64,000 nt of DNA from contig NZ_JAGGLL010000019.1 of the NCBI RefSeq assembly GCF_017874425.1, forward strand, positions 1-64,000. Reading direction: 5' to 3'. Shown one piece after another: positions 35,234-43,635 of this stretch. Under the pieces are notes generated by a model. That model did no database searches. It had not been told where the DNA came from and worked only from the letters and a program-made list of their open reading frames with translations. Position numbers and translations under genes: made by a program. The stretch's first letter is position 1, and each line of letters opens with the position of its first letter. The stretch is from Clostridium punense. Lineage in GTDB: Bacteria > Bacillota > Clostridia > Clostridiales > Clostridiaceae.

Positions 35234-36688
35234 ATGATACTAAAGAATTTATTAAAGAACTTGAATTATAGGATTATTCAAGGTAATGAAAATATAGAAA
35301 TAGAAAGTATAGGTTGGGATTCAAGAAATGTGGCGTCAAATTCCTTATTTATATGTGTTAAAAATAAAAATGTTGATAGGCATGAATTTGCAACCTTAGC
35401 AATTGAAAAAGGGTCTACTGCATTAGTTATTGAACATGATATAGAGAATATTCCTGAAGATATTACAGTTATTAAAGTTTCTGATTCTAAGAAGGCAATG
35501 GCTAGTATTGCAAGTATTTTTTTTGGTGAACCATCTAAGAGGTTTAGCCTCATTGGTGTAACTGGTACTAACGGAAAAACCTCAGTTACTTATTTCGTTT
35601 CAAAGGTTTTAGAAAGTGCTGGCAGGTTAACTGGAATAATTGGAACAATTGAAAATACAGTTGGTGGTAATGTTCTTAAAACTGAAAAACTGAATCCCAC
35701 TACTCCGGACTCTATTGAACTGCAAAAGTCCTTTAAAGAAATAGCAGAGGCTGGAGCCTCCCATGTGGTTATGGAGGTTACCTCTTCAGCCCTTGATAAA
35801 GAAAGAGTTCATCAATGTGAATTTCATATTGGCGCTTTTACAAATCTTACCCAAGATCATCTTGAAGAACACGGCACCATGGAAAATTATAAAAATGCAA
35901 AGCTTAAACTCTTTAAGATGTGCAAGAGGGCTTTAATTAATAATGATGAATCAGTTGCTGAAGAAATAAAATCAATATCAACTGGTGAAGTTTATACCTA
36001 TGGTATAGAAAAGGACGCAAACTTCAAAGCTTCAGATATAATTTATGATTTGAATTTTGTAGAGTTCACCTTAAGCTTTAAAGATGAAGTAAAAAGAGTT
36101 AGATTTAATATACCTGGTAAGTTTAGCGTGTACAATGCTCTAGCAACTATTGGAATATGTTATTTATCTGGCCTTGATCTTGATACAATAATTCAGGGCT
36201 TAAAAAGTATTACAGGGGTTCCTGGAAGAATAGAAAAAGTACCAAATAATAAAGGTATATTAACTGTTGTTGATTATGCCCACTCTCCTGACAGTCTTGA
36301 AAATATAATAAAAGCTATGAGGGAAATTTCTAAGGGGAAAATAATCACAGTATTTGGTTGTGGCGGTAATAGAGATAAAACAAAACGTCCTATAATGGGA
36401 GAAATAGCTGGAAAGCTTTCTGACTTTGTTGTAATAACTTCAGATAATCCTAGAAAAGAAGATCCAGTAACAATTATTGATGAAATTGAACTAGGCACAT
36501 TAAAAACAAACTGTGCTTACTTAAAAGTTGAAGATAGAAAAGAAGCTATATTTACTGCTTTAGATAAAGCTAATTCAGGTGATGTAGTAATCATTGCAGG
36601 AAAAGGTCACGAAACCTATCAAATCCTTGGAGACACTACTATACATTTTGATGATAAGAAAGTAGTTATAGAATACTTCAGTAGATAA
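35234..36688 (+). CDS. murE: UDP-MurNAc-tripeptide synthetase (DAP-adding)
   Basis: This 484-residue Mur ligase catalyses the ATP-dependent addition of the third stem-peptide residue to UDP-MurNAc-L-Ala-D-Glu. The ATP loop is GVTGTNGKTS (about 108-117), the central domain has TTPDSIELQ, and the C-terminal domain has VVDYAHSPDSLENII and DNPRKEDP. The D-N-P-R motif is the known marker of meso-diaminopimelate specificity. ATG 35234 follows GGAGG. It stands alone with its own terminator, outside a dcw cluster, so it may be a second murE. Confidence 0.93.
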   Translation: MILKNLLKNLNYRIIQGNENIEIESIGWDSRNVASNSLFICVKNKNVDRHEFATLAIEKGSTALVIEHDIENIPEDITVIKVSDSKKAMASIASIFFGEPSKRFSLIGVTGTNGKTSVTYFVSKVLESAGRLTGIIGTIENTVGGNVLKTEKLNPTTPDSIELQKSFKEIAEAGASHVVMEVTSSALDKERVHQCEFHIGAFTNLTQDHLEEHGTMENYKNAKLKLFKMCKRALINNDESVAEEIKSISTGEVYTYGIEKDANFKASDIIYDLNFVEFTLSFKDEVKRVRFNIPGKFSVYNALATIGICYLSGLDLDTIIQGLKSITGVPGRIEKVPNNKGILTVVDYAHSPDSLENIIKAMREISKGKIITVFGCGGNRDKTKRPIMGEIAGKLSDFVVITSDNPRKEDPVTIIDEIELGTLKTNCAYLKVEDRKEAIFTALDKANSGDVVIIAGKGHETYQILGDTTIHFDDKKVVIEYFSR

Positions 36689-36723
36689 GAATTAAAGGAA
36701 GCAATAATTGCTTCCTTTAATTC
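36689..36723 (+). terminator. Strong intrinsic terminator of murE
   Basis: Perfect 16-bp arms (36689-36704 and 36708-36723) with a 3-nt loop are followed by a T-rich tail immediately after the stop codon. Confidence 0.9.
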
Positions 36724-36746
36724 TTATTATGCTTATTTTCTTCTTT

Positions 36747-37508
36747 TTACTTGTCCATATAATCTATATTTGTACTCACTTCATTATCCATACTCTCAAG
36801 CTTAATTTTATTAGTGCCCCTAAATCTTATAAAAATATATATTGCCATTATAAATAGAATTCCTGTGGTTAATAATTCAGTTTCAAGATTTCCAATATAT
36901 GGTGAAGCAACGCTTTCATTTAGCACTAAGTTTATTGCCACTTCTTCCTTGCTCATTAATATCTCCTGAGTTAAATTCCAGGTTAAGTGATAACCTATAG
37001 CCATCATCAAAGAGTTGCTTTTATGAACTATTAAGCAAAGTAAGGCTCCAATTATTCCTGCATTAATAAGTCCTACCCACATACCTTCACTTCCTGAATA
37101 AGTACCAAAATGTACTCCTCCAAATATCACTGATGAAACTATTAAAGCAATAACTGTGGAATATTTCTTTTCTAGCTTTAAAAATATATATCCTCTAAAT
37201 AAAGCTTCCTCAAATAATGCTACAGCAAGGAAACCAATTCCTACTGGTATTGCAAGCTTTATTGTGTGTCCTAATTTAGCCCCACTAAAAGTCACTTCCC
37301 CATAACCTAATGTAACAACTAAAACTGAATACATTCCAATAAGTACAATCCCTAAAATCAGCCCTTCTAAGAATAGCTTCATGCCTCTCTTATCAAAATG
37401 AATTAGAAAAGATCTTAATCCTTCATCTCTTGTAGATTTTCTTATGATTAGAATAATACCAAACAACATAAAATTAACAATAGCAGTTGCTATACCATTA
37501 GTCGCCAT
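36747..37508 (-). CDS. CPBP family intramembrane metalloprotease
   Basis: This 253-residue protein has about seven membrane helices and carries the three CPBP (Abi/CAAX-protease-like) motifs: EEALFRGYIF with the paired Glu, FGGVHFGTYS with a His, and YHLTWN with another His. Homologs process prenylated proteins or bacteriocin-like peptides, or act in immunity. No bacteriocin gene is visible here. GGGGG precedes the ATG. It converges with murE. Confidence 0.9.
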   Translation of the reverse strand: MATNGIATAIVNFMLFGIILIIRKSTRDEGLRSFLIHFDKRGMKLFLEGLILGIVLIGMYSVLVVTLGYGEVTFSGAKLGHTIKLAIPVGIGFLAVALFEEALFRGYIFLKLEKKYSTVIALIVSSVIFGGVHFGTYSGSEGMWVGLINAGIIGALLCLIVHKSNSLMMAIGYHLTWNLTQEILMSKEEVAINLVLNESVASPYIGNLETELLTTGILFIMAIYIFIRFRGTNKIKLESMDNEVSTNIDYMDK

Positions 37509-37734
37509 AAAAATTCCCCCTTAAATCCCCATATATTAATAAACCATAACTATAAAGAAACTAAAATTAAGACATAACTTACTTATTGTACGTACCTCAG
37601 TTTCCTTAAAACTTTTTAACATTAATAAAATAAAGTTTCTCTAGGAAAGTCCATGAGAACACCTTCCTTTAATTAAAGTTATATTGTGAAGTTGCTTGTC
37701 TACAATATTCCATTATTTATTCTAGAAAAGCTTT

Positions 37735-38202
37735 TTACTTAGTAATTCCATTCTCCAAAATATATTCTAGTAGTGCTTCACAGCCTTCTACAATATCCTC
37801 ATAGGTTTCATGAAAATTCCCTGTATACCAAGGATCAGCAATGTCTCTTGGATTACTAGAAAAATCAAGCAACCTTCCAATCTTTTTATCCTTGTCCTCA
37901 CCCACAATACGCAGTGCATTCTTTATATTATAGCTCTCCATGCAAAGAATATAATCATACTCTTCATAATCTTTTTTAGTAAGTTGAACTGCCGTCCTTC
38001 TTTCACAAGAAACTCCGACTTCTCTTAGCTTTTTTCTCGTTCCTAAGTGAACATCATTTCCTATTTCTTCTCTACTAGTAGCAGATGAGGCTATATGAAA
38101 CTTGTCTAAAAACTTTTTTTCTTTTACCATATGGCGAAACACAAATTCTGACATAGGACTTCTACAAATATTACCATGACATACAAACATTACTTTTATC
38201 AT
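37735..38202 (-). CDS. Low-molecular-weight protein tyrosine phosphatase
   Basis: This 155-residue enzyme has the N-terminal P-loop V-C-H-G-N-I-C-R-S (Cys8 nucleophile, Arg14; C-x5-R) and a late general-acid loop with DIADPWYTG. It dephosphorylates phosphotyrosine in proteins or small phosphates. Bacterial members often regulate capsule or arginine-phosphate systems. No tyrosine kinase gene is nearby. AAGGAG precedes the ATG. Confidence 0.94.
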   Translation of the reverse strand: MIKVMFVCHGNICRSPMSEFVFRHMVKEKKFLDKFHIASSATSREEIGNDVHLGTRKKLREVGVSCERRTAVQLTKKDYEEYDYILCMESYNIKNALRIVGEDKDKKIGRLLDFSSNPRDIADPWYTGNFHETYEDIVEGCEALLEYILENGITK

Positions 38203-38344
38203 ATTTTTCTAAAACTCCTTATCTAGAGTGATTAACCACTGAAACATTTGTTAATGTGGCTAAACAACTTTCTAACTTAAGTTAAATTCTACAATAGCTC
38301 TTAAACTTTTAAAAGGATGAAAGTGCGATAACTTAGTATCAGCC

Positions 38345-38908
38345 TTATTTTTCTTGCAGCTTTTTAATATAAGGCTCAAAATACGTTCCTATTTTTACAA
38401 CTTCACCCATAACAGTGCTGATTTTTTCTTCCTCTAAGAACCAATTACTTTCTTGAATATCCTTCTTATCTGGAACATATGCAACATAAAATTCTATATC
38501 CTTTGGAAATACTGATTGATAGGTTAATAATGCACGTCTTGAATGATATGCCTTACAAACTAATATAGCTTTTTTTACAGTTATATTGTTTTTCTTTATA
38601 ACCTTCCAAGAGAACTCTGCATTTTCAAAGGTATGTGATGCTTGATCTTCCTTTAGTATTCGCTGTTCTGGTACACCTAATTTTACCCCTATGGATTTTA
38701 AAAATTCCCACTCTGAGTTATAATCTGGTATTTTAGGATTATAGTGACCACTTGGCAATATATATGGTGCTAACCCCTGGTTATATAATTCTGCTGCCCT
38801 CTCCATCAATTGGGGATGACTTCCCCCTGGCACTAAAATTATATCTGCTGGTTTGATTTCCGTTTTTACAAAAACTAAATCCGTTATACAATCAAAGGGA
38901 TAATTCAT
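38345..38908 (-). CDS. YdcF/SanA-like DUF218 family protein
   Basis: This 187-residue protein has the DUF218 pattern: IILVPGGSHPQLMERAAELY near the N-terminus, YILPSGHYNP, ASHTFENAEFSWKVI, and CKAYHSRRALLTYQ. Family members bind nucleotide-like ligands or affect envelope barrier function. The reaction is not established. No membrane helix is seen, unlike SanA. GGAGG precedes the ATG. Confidence 0.85.
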   Translation of the reverse strand: MNYPFDCITDLVFVKTEIKPADIILVPGGSHPQLMERAAELYNQGLAPYILPSGHYNPKIPDYNSEWEFLKSIGVKLGVPEQRILKEDQASHTFENAEFSWKVIKKNNITVKKAILVCKAYHSRRALLTYQSVFPKDIEFYVAYVPDKKDIQESNWFLEEEKISTVMGEVVKIGTYFEPYIKKLQEK

Positions 38909-39041
38909 TTTAAAACCTCCATTTCCTTAGCTATTTCATATAACATTTTAAATTTTTACTGATTAAATGCTTAGTAAAACTTAGCTTAACATCATAATTA
39001 AAGCTTGTCTAAATGAATAGCTTTATCCTAAGCCATTACTG

Positions 39042-39743
39042 CTAAATAGGAAACTTATACTCAGATATTTCGCTGAAATTGCCATGAAAACAGTAATATA
39101 CAGTATGTGCTTTTTTTGAGTATACTAGCGAAAATGTTGTAACCCATTCCTCATTTCTTTGACTCACAGAATTTAGTATATTAAATGCTTTGTTAATATC
39201 TAATTCCTCTACATTTGATAATTCATTAGAAACTTCTTGGTAACGAGGGCAATTACTTTCAACATTTTCATGTAAATGGTCCCATAAAGAAAAGTTTGTC
39301 ATAACAAAAAATGGTGAATCATTTACTGTATTATTTATATTTCCACGTCCAGGTTCCACTACCCAAACATTTGCATTTGCATCACAAATCATATTATGAC
39401 AGCTCCAGTCTGGTGTGTTAACAACTTCAATATTAGCTAAATATTCACCTAAGTTCTCAGGACTAATAACTTCATTTATAATATCTGTAATGAGCTTAGT
39501 TGTATGAGTAACTTTTTTGCTTGGTCTTCTATATAAACCTTTACCGTTTGAATCTACAACAAGGCTATTGAAAAACCTGCCACTGCTATCTACCCCAAAG
39601 GAAGGATATTTTCCACGTCCACCATCAACAAGTACTGTGAACCACTTAGGATTCTTAGTATCTATTGCATAATTCATTCCATTGTTATCAAAATTCATTC
39701 CTATAATTGTGTCTTCTCCTCTATAAATAAAGCTTGTACACAT
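39042..39743 (-). CDS. Choloylglycine-hydrolase-like Ntn hydrolase
   Basis: This 233-residue protein begins Met-Cys-Thr-Ser, so removal of Met exposes the catalytic N-terminal Cys typical of linear amide C-N hydrolases such as bile-salt hydrolase, penicillin V acylase and acyl-homoserine-lactone acylase. Further features are IIGMNFDNNG, SSGRFFNSLVVDSNG and WVVEPG. It is shorter than classical bile-salt hydrolase (about 320), so the substrate is open. I chose ATG 39743, because ATG 39752 is too close to GAGGAG and would bury the Cys. Confidence 0.85.
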   Translation of the reverse strand: MCTSFIYRGEDTIIGMNFDNNGMNYAIDTKNPKWFTVLVDGGRGKYPSFGVDSSGRFFNSLVVDSNGKGLYRRPSKKVTHTTKLITDIINEVISPENLGEYLANIEVVNTPDWSCHNMICDANANVWVVEPGRGNINNTVNDSPFFVMTNFSLWDHLHENVESNCPRYQEVSNELSNVEELDINKAFNILNSVSQRNEEWVTTFSLVYSKKAHTVYYCFHGNFSEISEYKFPI

Positions 39744-39785
39744 AAATATCATCTCCTCGTATGTTAACTGTTTATAATAATAAAT

Positions 39786-40616
39786 TTACTTTTCTCCGTA
39801 AGCATACATAACTGGCATATTAAAGCATATCCCATCCTCTTTCTGAAAGTTCTCAAGTTCATTAAATACATCATTTTTAAACTCAGCAAGCTTATCTAAG
39901 CCTAAAGCTTTTATTTGTTCAAAAATCCCTCTTACAGCATTAGCCCACATCTCCATCCACCACTGTTCTTTACTTTCATAAATAACAACATTATTCTCTT
40001 CATAAATATTGATGTTTTTAAAGCCTTCATCTCTTAATATCTTTAATACTGTCTCCACCGTACTAAATTTGGGTACAGATTTTTTTGTATTGCTACTAAT
40101 GTTTTTGTTATCATTATTAATATAGTTACCAATGATTTTAGTCAACCATTTTTGTTCTTCTTGCACTCCCCATATACTAAAGCCAGCCTGCCCACCAGTT
40201 TTTAAAACCCTTTTTACACCTTGTAGTTTATCTTCACTTAACATAAGGTATCCAAACCCAAAACCACAGAAAACATTATCAAAGTAATCTTCTTGAAACT
40301 CTAAATGTTCAGCATTCACTACCTTAACATCTGCATTACTGATATTCTTGCTTATAATATCTTTATAAGTTTCTCTAACCATTGCCTCTGAATTATCAAT
40401 ACCAACAACTTGTCCAGTTTTACCCACTTTATCTATTGCTGGAAATAATGAAGCACCTCTCCCCATTCCAATATCTAACACTTTTGCTCCACTTCCAATG
40501 GTTGATAGTTCCACTAACCTTAATCCAAAGCTATCCCAATACTTTGGTCCTACTTTTCCAAAGTCTAATGCGACTTTATCCCATAGATTAGTGCCACTTT
40601 TGTTTTCTTCACTCAT
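39786..40616 (-). CDS. SAM-dependent methyltransferase
   Basis: This 276-residue class I methyltransferase has motif I as KVLDIGMGRGASLFP, with acidic motif GIDNSEAMV. Motif III is NVFCGFGFGYLML. The C-terminal half is a cap with unknown specificity. It overlaps the upstream gene by 4 bp (ATGA), so the two products are probably made together and may act on the same molecule. It has a GGTGAG-type site. Confidence 0.88.
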   Translation of the reverse strand: MSEENKSGTNLWDKVALDFGKVGPKYWDSFGLRLVELSTIGSGAKVLDIGMGRGASLFPAIDKVGKTGQVVGIDNSEAMVRETYKDIISKNISNADVKVVNAEHLEFQEDYFDNVFCGFGFGYLMLSEDKLQGVKRVLKTGGQAGFSIWGVQEEQKWLTKIIGNYINNDNKNISSNTKKSVPKFSTVETVLKILRDEGFKNINIYEENNVVIYESKEQWWMEMWANAVRGIFEQIKALGLDKLAEFKNDVFNELENFQKEDGICFNMPVMYAYGEK

Positions 40617-41584
40617 TTTTTCTCACCTTCAACCTTTAGATTTTCTAATATCCTTTGTATCTTAATAGTGCAATCAATTTTTCTGTTAATAGGTTTTCTC
40701 CATGAATCAGATAGTGGAAAATAAATTTTATCTTTAACTAAATTTCCCATATCCCAAAATCCATCCTCTGATACATTATTATTTATCCAAGTTTTAAAAT
40801 ACTGAAGCTTAGTTTTAGCACTGGTATAACTGCTTAGCAGTTCATGGGCATCCACATACCTACTTGTAATTTTTGAATGAAACTCACTAGGAGGTATTAT
40901 GAGGCTTTTTTCGTAGATGTAATATATTCCTTTTTCAGAGTTTATTATGTAATCTAAAAACTTTGATTCAATTTGTGAGGATAACATGCCTCTAAGTATA
41001 GAAACAAGGTAAAAACTTTGAAATCCCAGCATATGCTTTTCTTTTGATGCTTTATGAACTTCATAATAGGCTTCCTTATATGCATTGTGGTTATATTCCC
41101 CTCCTGAAAAACCATGAGTAATAACTTTTGCCCAATCCTCAGCTAATCCCTTTGCTAAATTATTGGAAGGATCAAATATTAATATCCAGGTTGCCACAAA
41201 TAGTTTTGTCACCACATTCCAATCATGCTTTTTTTCCTTCCTATCTCTCAAATCTAGTTCTCCACGTAAGTATTTCTCCATATAAACAAGTGCTTTTTGA
41301 ATAACTTCATCATTCTTATCTAGTCCAAGCACTAACAATCTTCTTAATGCTTGTTCAGTGGTAATTAGTGATTTAGCAGACTGACTCAGGCTATGAAACT
41401 CTCCCCAGGACCCATCTTCCCATTGAAGCTTTACGATATCCTTAACCCACTTTGATTGTAGTACTGCTTCCTTAGCCTTTATTAAATCTTTACTTTTGCT
41501 ATTAAATTTCATTACATCACGCATTAAAAGATATTTAGGTATTGGATCTAAATCATATTTTAAAACCTCATCCACTTTTAGCAC
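40613..41584 (-). CDS. Uncharacterized helical-repeat protein, possible alpha/alpha-toroid
   Basis: This 323-residue soluble protein is mostly helical. A segment LQWEDGSWGEF (about residue 54) and a second EDGFWDMG (about residue 275) resemble the Q-x-D-G-x-W turns of squalene-cyclase and prenyltransferase alpha/alpha toroids. No catalytic D-x-D-D-T motif is visible, so a non-enzymatic or different role is possible. The start is GTG behind GGGGGA. Its stop overlaps the methyltransferase start by 4 bp, which suggests a two-gene functional unit. Confidence 0.65.
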   Translation of the reverse strand: MLKVDEVLKYDLDPIPKYLLMRDVMKFNSKSKDLIKAKEAVLQSKWVKDIVKLQWEDGSWGEFHSLSQSAKSLITTEQALRRLLVLGLDKNDEVIQKALVYMEKYLRGELDLRDRKEKKHDWNVVTKLFVATWILIFDPSNNLAKGLAEDWAKVITHGFSGGEYNHNAYKEAYYEVHKASKEKHMLGFQSFYLVSILRGMLSSQIESKFLDYIINSEKGIYYIYEKSLIIPPSEFHSKITSRYVDAHELLSSYTSAKTKLQYFKTWINNNVSEDGFWDMGNLVKDKIYFPLSDSWRKPINRKIDCTIKIQRILENLKVEGEKK

Positions 41585-41675
41585 CCTTAAGTCCCCCTTT
41601 TGCTTACTTATGCTGCTATGCTCTCTTTTTTACTTTGCCTATAAAGTAAATAAATACATATTCCACTAGTAAAAG

Positions 41676-42548
41676 TTACAACCCAAGTAAAATTTTTTTC
41701 AATATGTCATTTAATACCGAATACAAATTTACTAGTGAATCACTCCAATTAGTATGAAATTCTCTCTCCATGTTTTCATCAGCATTATCAGTAATAACTC
41801 TAATTGAAATTCCTGGAATACTGTTTAGGTTCGCAGTTTTAATTACAGAAGCTGTTTCCCAATTACATGCATGTGCTCCTAACTTACTATTTAACATGGT
41901 TCTAGTTTTTATATCCTTTATTGTTTTTTCGCCACTCGCAATATTTCCAAACTTAATTCTTTGATTATCAATATCTTTCAAACAATTTATAAATTTATTA
42001 TGATACTCAATTTGCTCACTTAACACATTATTAAAGATAGTATTGCTGGTTAAATCATCTTTTAGATTTTCAAAATCCTCAATTTCACAAATGTCAAATT
42101 CATATATTTCTCTTGCAATAATAATATCATTGTAATTAAATTCATCACACAATGACCCTGCACCACCAACATCAATTGCTAGGTCGCAACCTAACTTATC
42201 AATAAGAAGTTGTGTTGCAGATGTACACTGTATTTTTCCTGGTCCCGCAAATATAGAAAACACTTCACTTTCATTATATTTTCTAGAGCAAATAGTTCTT
42301 CCATTCAAAATTATTTCATTGCCTAAGTTTAAAATGTCTTTACACTTATCATATTCAATTCTACAAGGACAAATAATAGCTATTCTTGAAAATAAACCCA
42401 CCACATAATCCTCCCAACCATAATTCTTTTCTGAGATATAATCCTTTTGAGCATGAATAATGAATTTAGACTTTGCCTCTTTATATTTACTTTGATTATA
42501 AAGAGTATGTATTTCACTCTCCATGACCCAGTGCTTTTCATATCTCAT
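41676..42548 (-). CDS. Chimeric nucleosidase (MTA/SAH nucleosidase-like) with esterase-derived N-terminus
   Basis: In this 290-residue protein, residues from about 53 onward match the purine nucleoside phosphorylase/MTAN fold: IAIICPCRIEYDKC, FAGPGKIQCTSATQLLIDKL, AIDVGGAGSL, ETASV and ISIRVITDNADEN. This suggests cleavage of a nucleoside such as methylthioadenosine. Residues 1-25 are nearly those of the neighbouring esterase (43636-44589), and residues 26-41 match its residues 114-129. The 264-bp gap corresponds to deletion between two TGCCTCTTT copies. The fusion is in frame. AAAGGA precedes the ATG. Confidence 0.8.
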   Translation of the reverse strand: MRYEKHWVMESEIHTLYNQSKYKEAKSKFIIHAQKDYISEKNYGWEDYVVGLFSRIAIICPCRIEYDKCKDILNLGNEIILNGRTICSRKYNESEVFSIFAGPGKIQCTSATQLLIDKLGCDLAIDVGGAGSLCDEFNYNDIIIAREIYEFDICEIEDFENLKDDLTSNTIFNNVLSEQIEYHNKFINCLKDIDNQRIKFGNIASGEKTIKDIKTRTMLNSKLGAHACNWETASVIKTANLNSIPGISIRVITDNADENMEREFHTNWSDSLVNLYSVLNDILKKILLGL

Positions 42549-42610
42549 AACATTTCCTTTAAATTAAATTACATTTAATTCCCCTTTTCTATAACCCCTC
42601 ATACTAATTA
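42549..42610 (-). repeat. Duplicated mosaic leader
   Basis: The first 25 bp match the leader of the esterase gene (44590-44615). The next segment, from CATTTAATTCC to TAACCCCTCAT, matches the leader of the HTH gene (44833-44870). The roughly 225-bp HTH gene that separates these two leaders in the source is missing here. Confidence 0.65.
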
Positions 42611-42631
42611 ATTGCATAAACTTATAAACTG

Positions 42632-43075
42632 TTATTTCATCTTTAATCTAAGCTTCTCTGCCTTTTTAATACTTTCCTTTAACCATATAGGAGCGCTTTT
42701 ATTTTCTAATATATCCCTGCTAGGCATCCAATATATTTCACTAACCTCATGAATTGACTTGCATTTCGCTTCTCCAGTTTCATACTTGCATAAAAAAACT
42801 ATATCAATTATCACTTGTCCTTTGTCTGATATAAATGATTTGCTCTCTAAATAATGCATTTCATTTGTAACTTGAATTCCAACTTCCTCCATAATTTCTC
42901 TCTTCAAAGTCTCTTCTAAAACATTAGCTTCAGAAGTTTTTATTTCAACTTTCCCACCAACCATAGATAAAAGCCCTGGAGAATGTTCTTCTTCTTCACT
43001 TCTTTTTATAATCAGCCATTTATCATCTTCATATATGGCTGCCTCTACATTTACAATGTACGATGTATTATCCAT
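42632..43075 (-). CDS. NUDIX hydrolase
   Basis: This 147-residue protein has a Nudix box starting SMVGGKVEIKTSEANVLEE and ending LKREIMEEVGI, the R-E-x2-E-E-x-G-x core that binds Mg2+. It hydrolyses nucleoside diphosphates linked to another group, for example damaged nucleotides or nucleotide sugars. The substrate is unknown. AAAGGAG precedes the ATG. It is the first of two NUDIX genes in this GNAT-rich stretch. Confidence 0.9.
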   Translation of the reverse strand: MDNTSYIVNVEAAIYEDDKWLIIKRSEEEEHSPGLLSMVGGKVEIKTSEANVLEETLKREIMEEVGIQVTNEMHYLESKSFISDKGQVIIDIVFLCKYETGEAKCKSIHEVSEIYWMPSRDILENKSAPIWLKESIKKAEKLRLKMK

Positions 43076-43134
43076 AAATCTCTCCTTTTATTTCATCAAA
43101 GCTTAACCTGGTAAACTTTTAATATTAATGTATC

Positions 43135-43572
43135 TTATAGTTGTATTACCATTACATTTTCATCCCACATTATTTCCCCATTTTTTTCAAAGCCCACACT
43201 TTCATATAGCTTCTCTGCAGATACATTTTTGGGTGAAACTGTTGTATAAAACTTTATATTTCCATATTCAATTTTTATCAAGTCAAGTAATTTCAAAAGT
43301 GCCTTTTTTCCTAAACCCTTTTCTTGAAACTTTTTATCAACCATGTATCTAAGTAACATTGGTTTACCCGTATCTTCTTCAATCCCATATAAAAGAAATC
43401 CTATCAGTACATTATCTTCATAAATACATTTCGAATGCCAGTTATCATATAATAAGCTTATAATGATTGAATTATAGTTCGGTGCTACAATTCCTTCTTG
43501 TTCTTTATAAACTTCTAAACTGTTACATTCATACCAATTTTCTTTTGTTACTTGTTTTAGTAAAATCCCCAT
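43135..43572 (-). CDS. GNAT family N-acetyltransferase
   Basis: This 145-residue compact GNAT has RYMVDKKFQEKGLGKKALLKL, whose Q-x-x-G-x-G/A element contacts the acetyl-CoA pyrophosphate, and a final VSAEKLYESVGF. It starts at ATG 43572, with GGGG 8 nt upstream. A GTG at 43581 is in frame but badly spaced. The acceptor is unknown; small GNATs of this kind acetylate amines, often polyamines or antibiotics. Confidence 0.88.
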   Translation of the reverse strand: MGILLKQVTKENWYECNSLEVYKEQEGIVAPNYNSIIISLLYDNWHSKCIYEDNVLIGFLLYGIEEDTGKPMLLRYMVDKKFQEKGLGKKALLKLLDLIKIEYGNIKFYTTVSPKNVSAEKLYESVGFEKNGEIMWDENVMVIQL

Positions 43573-43635
43573 AAAAACCACCCCTTTTAACTATTGAAAA
43601 TAAAATATCTATAATTCACCATTACCTTAGAATCG

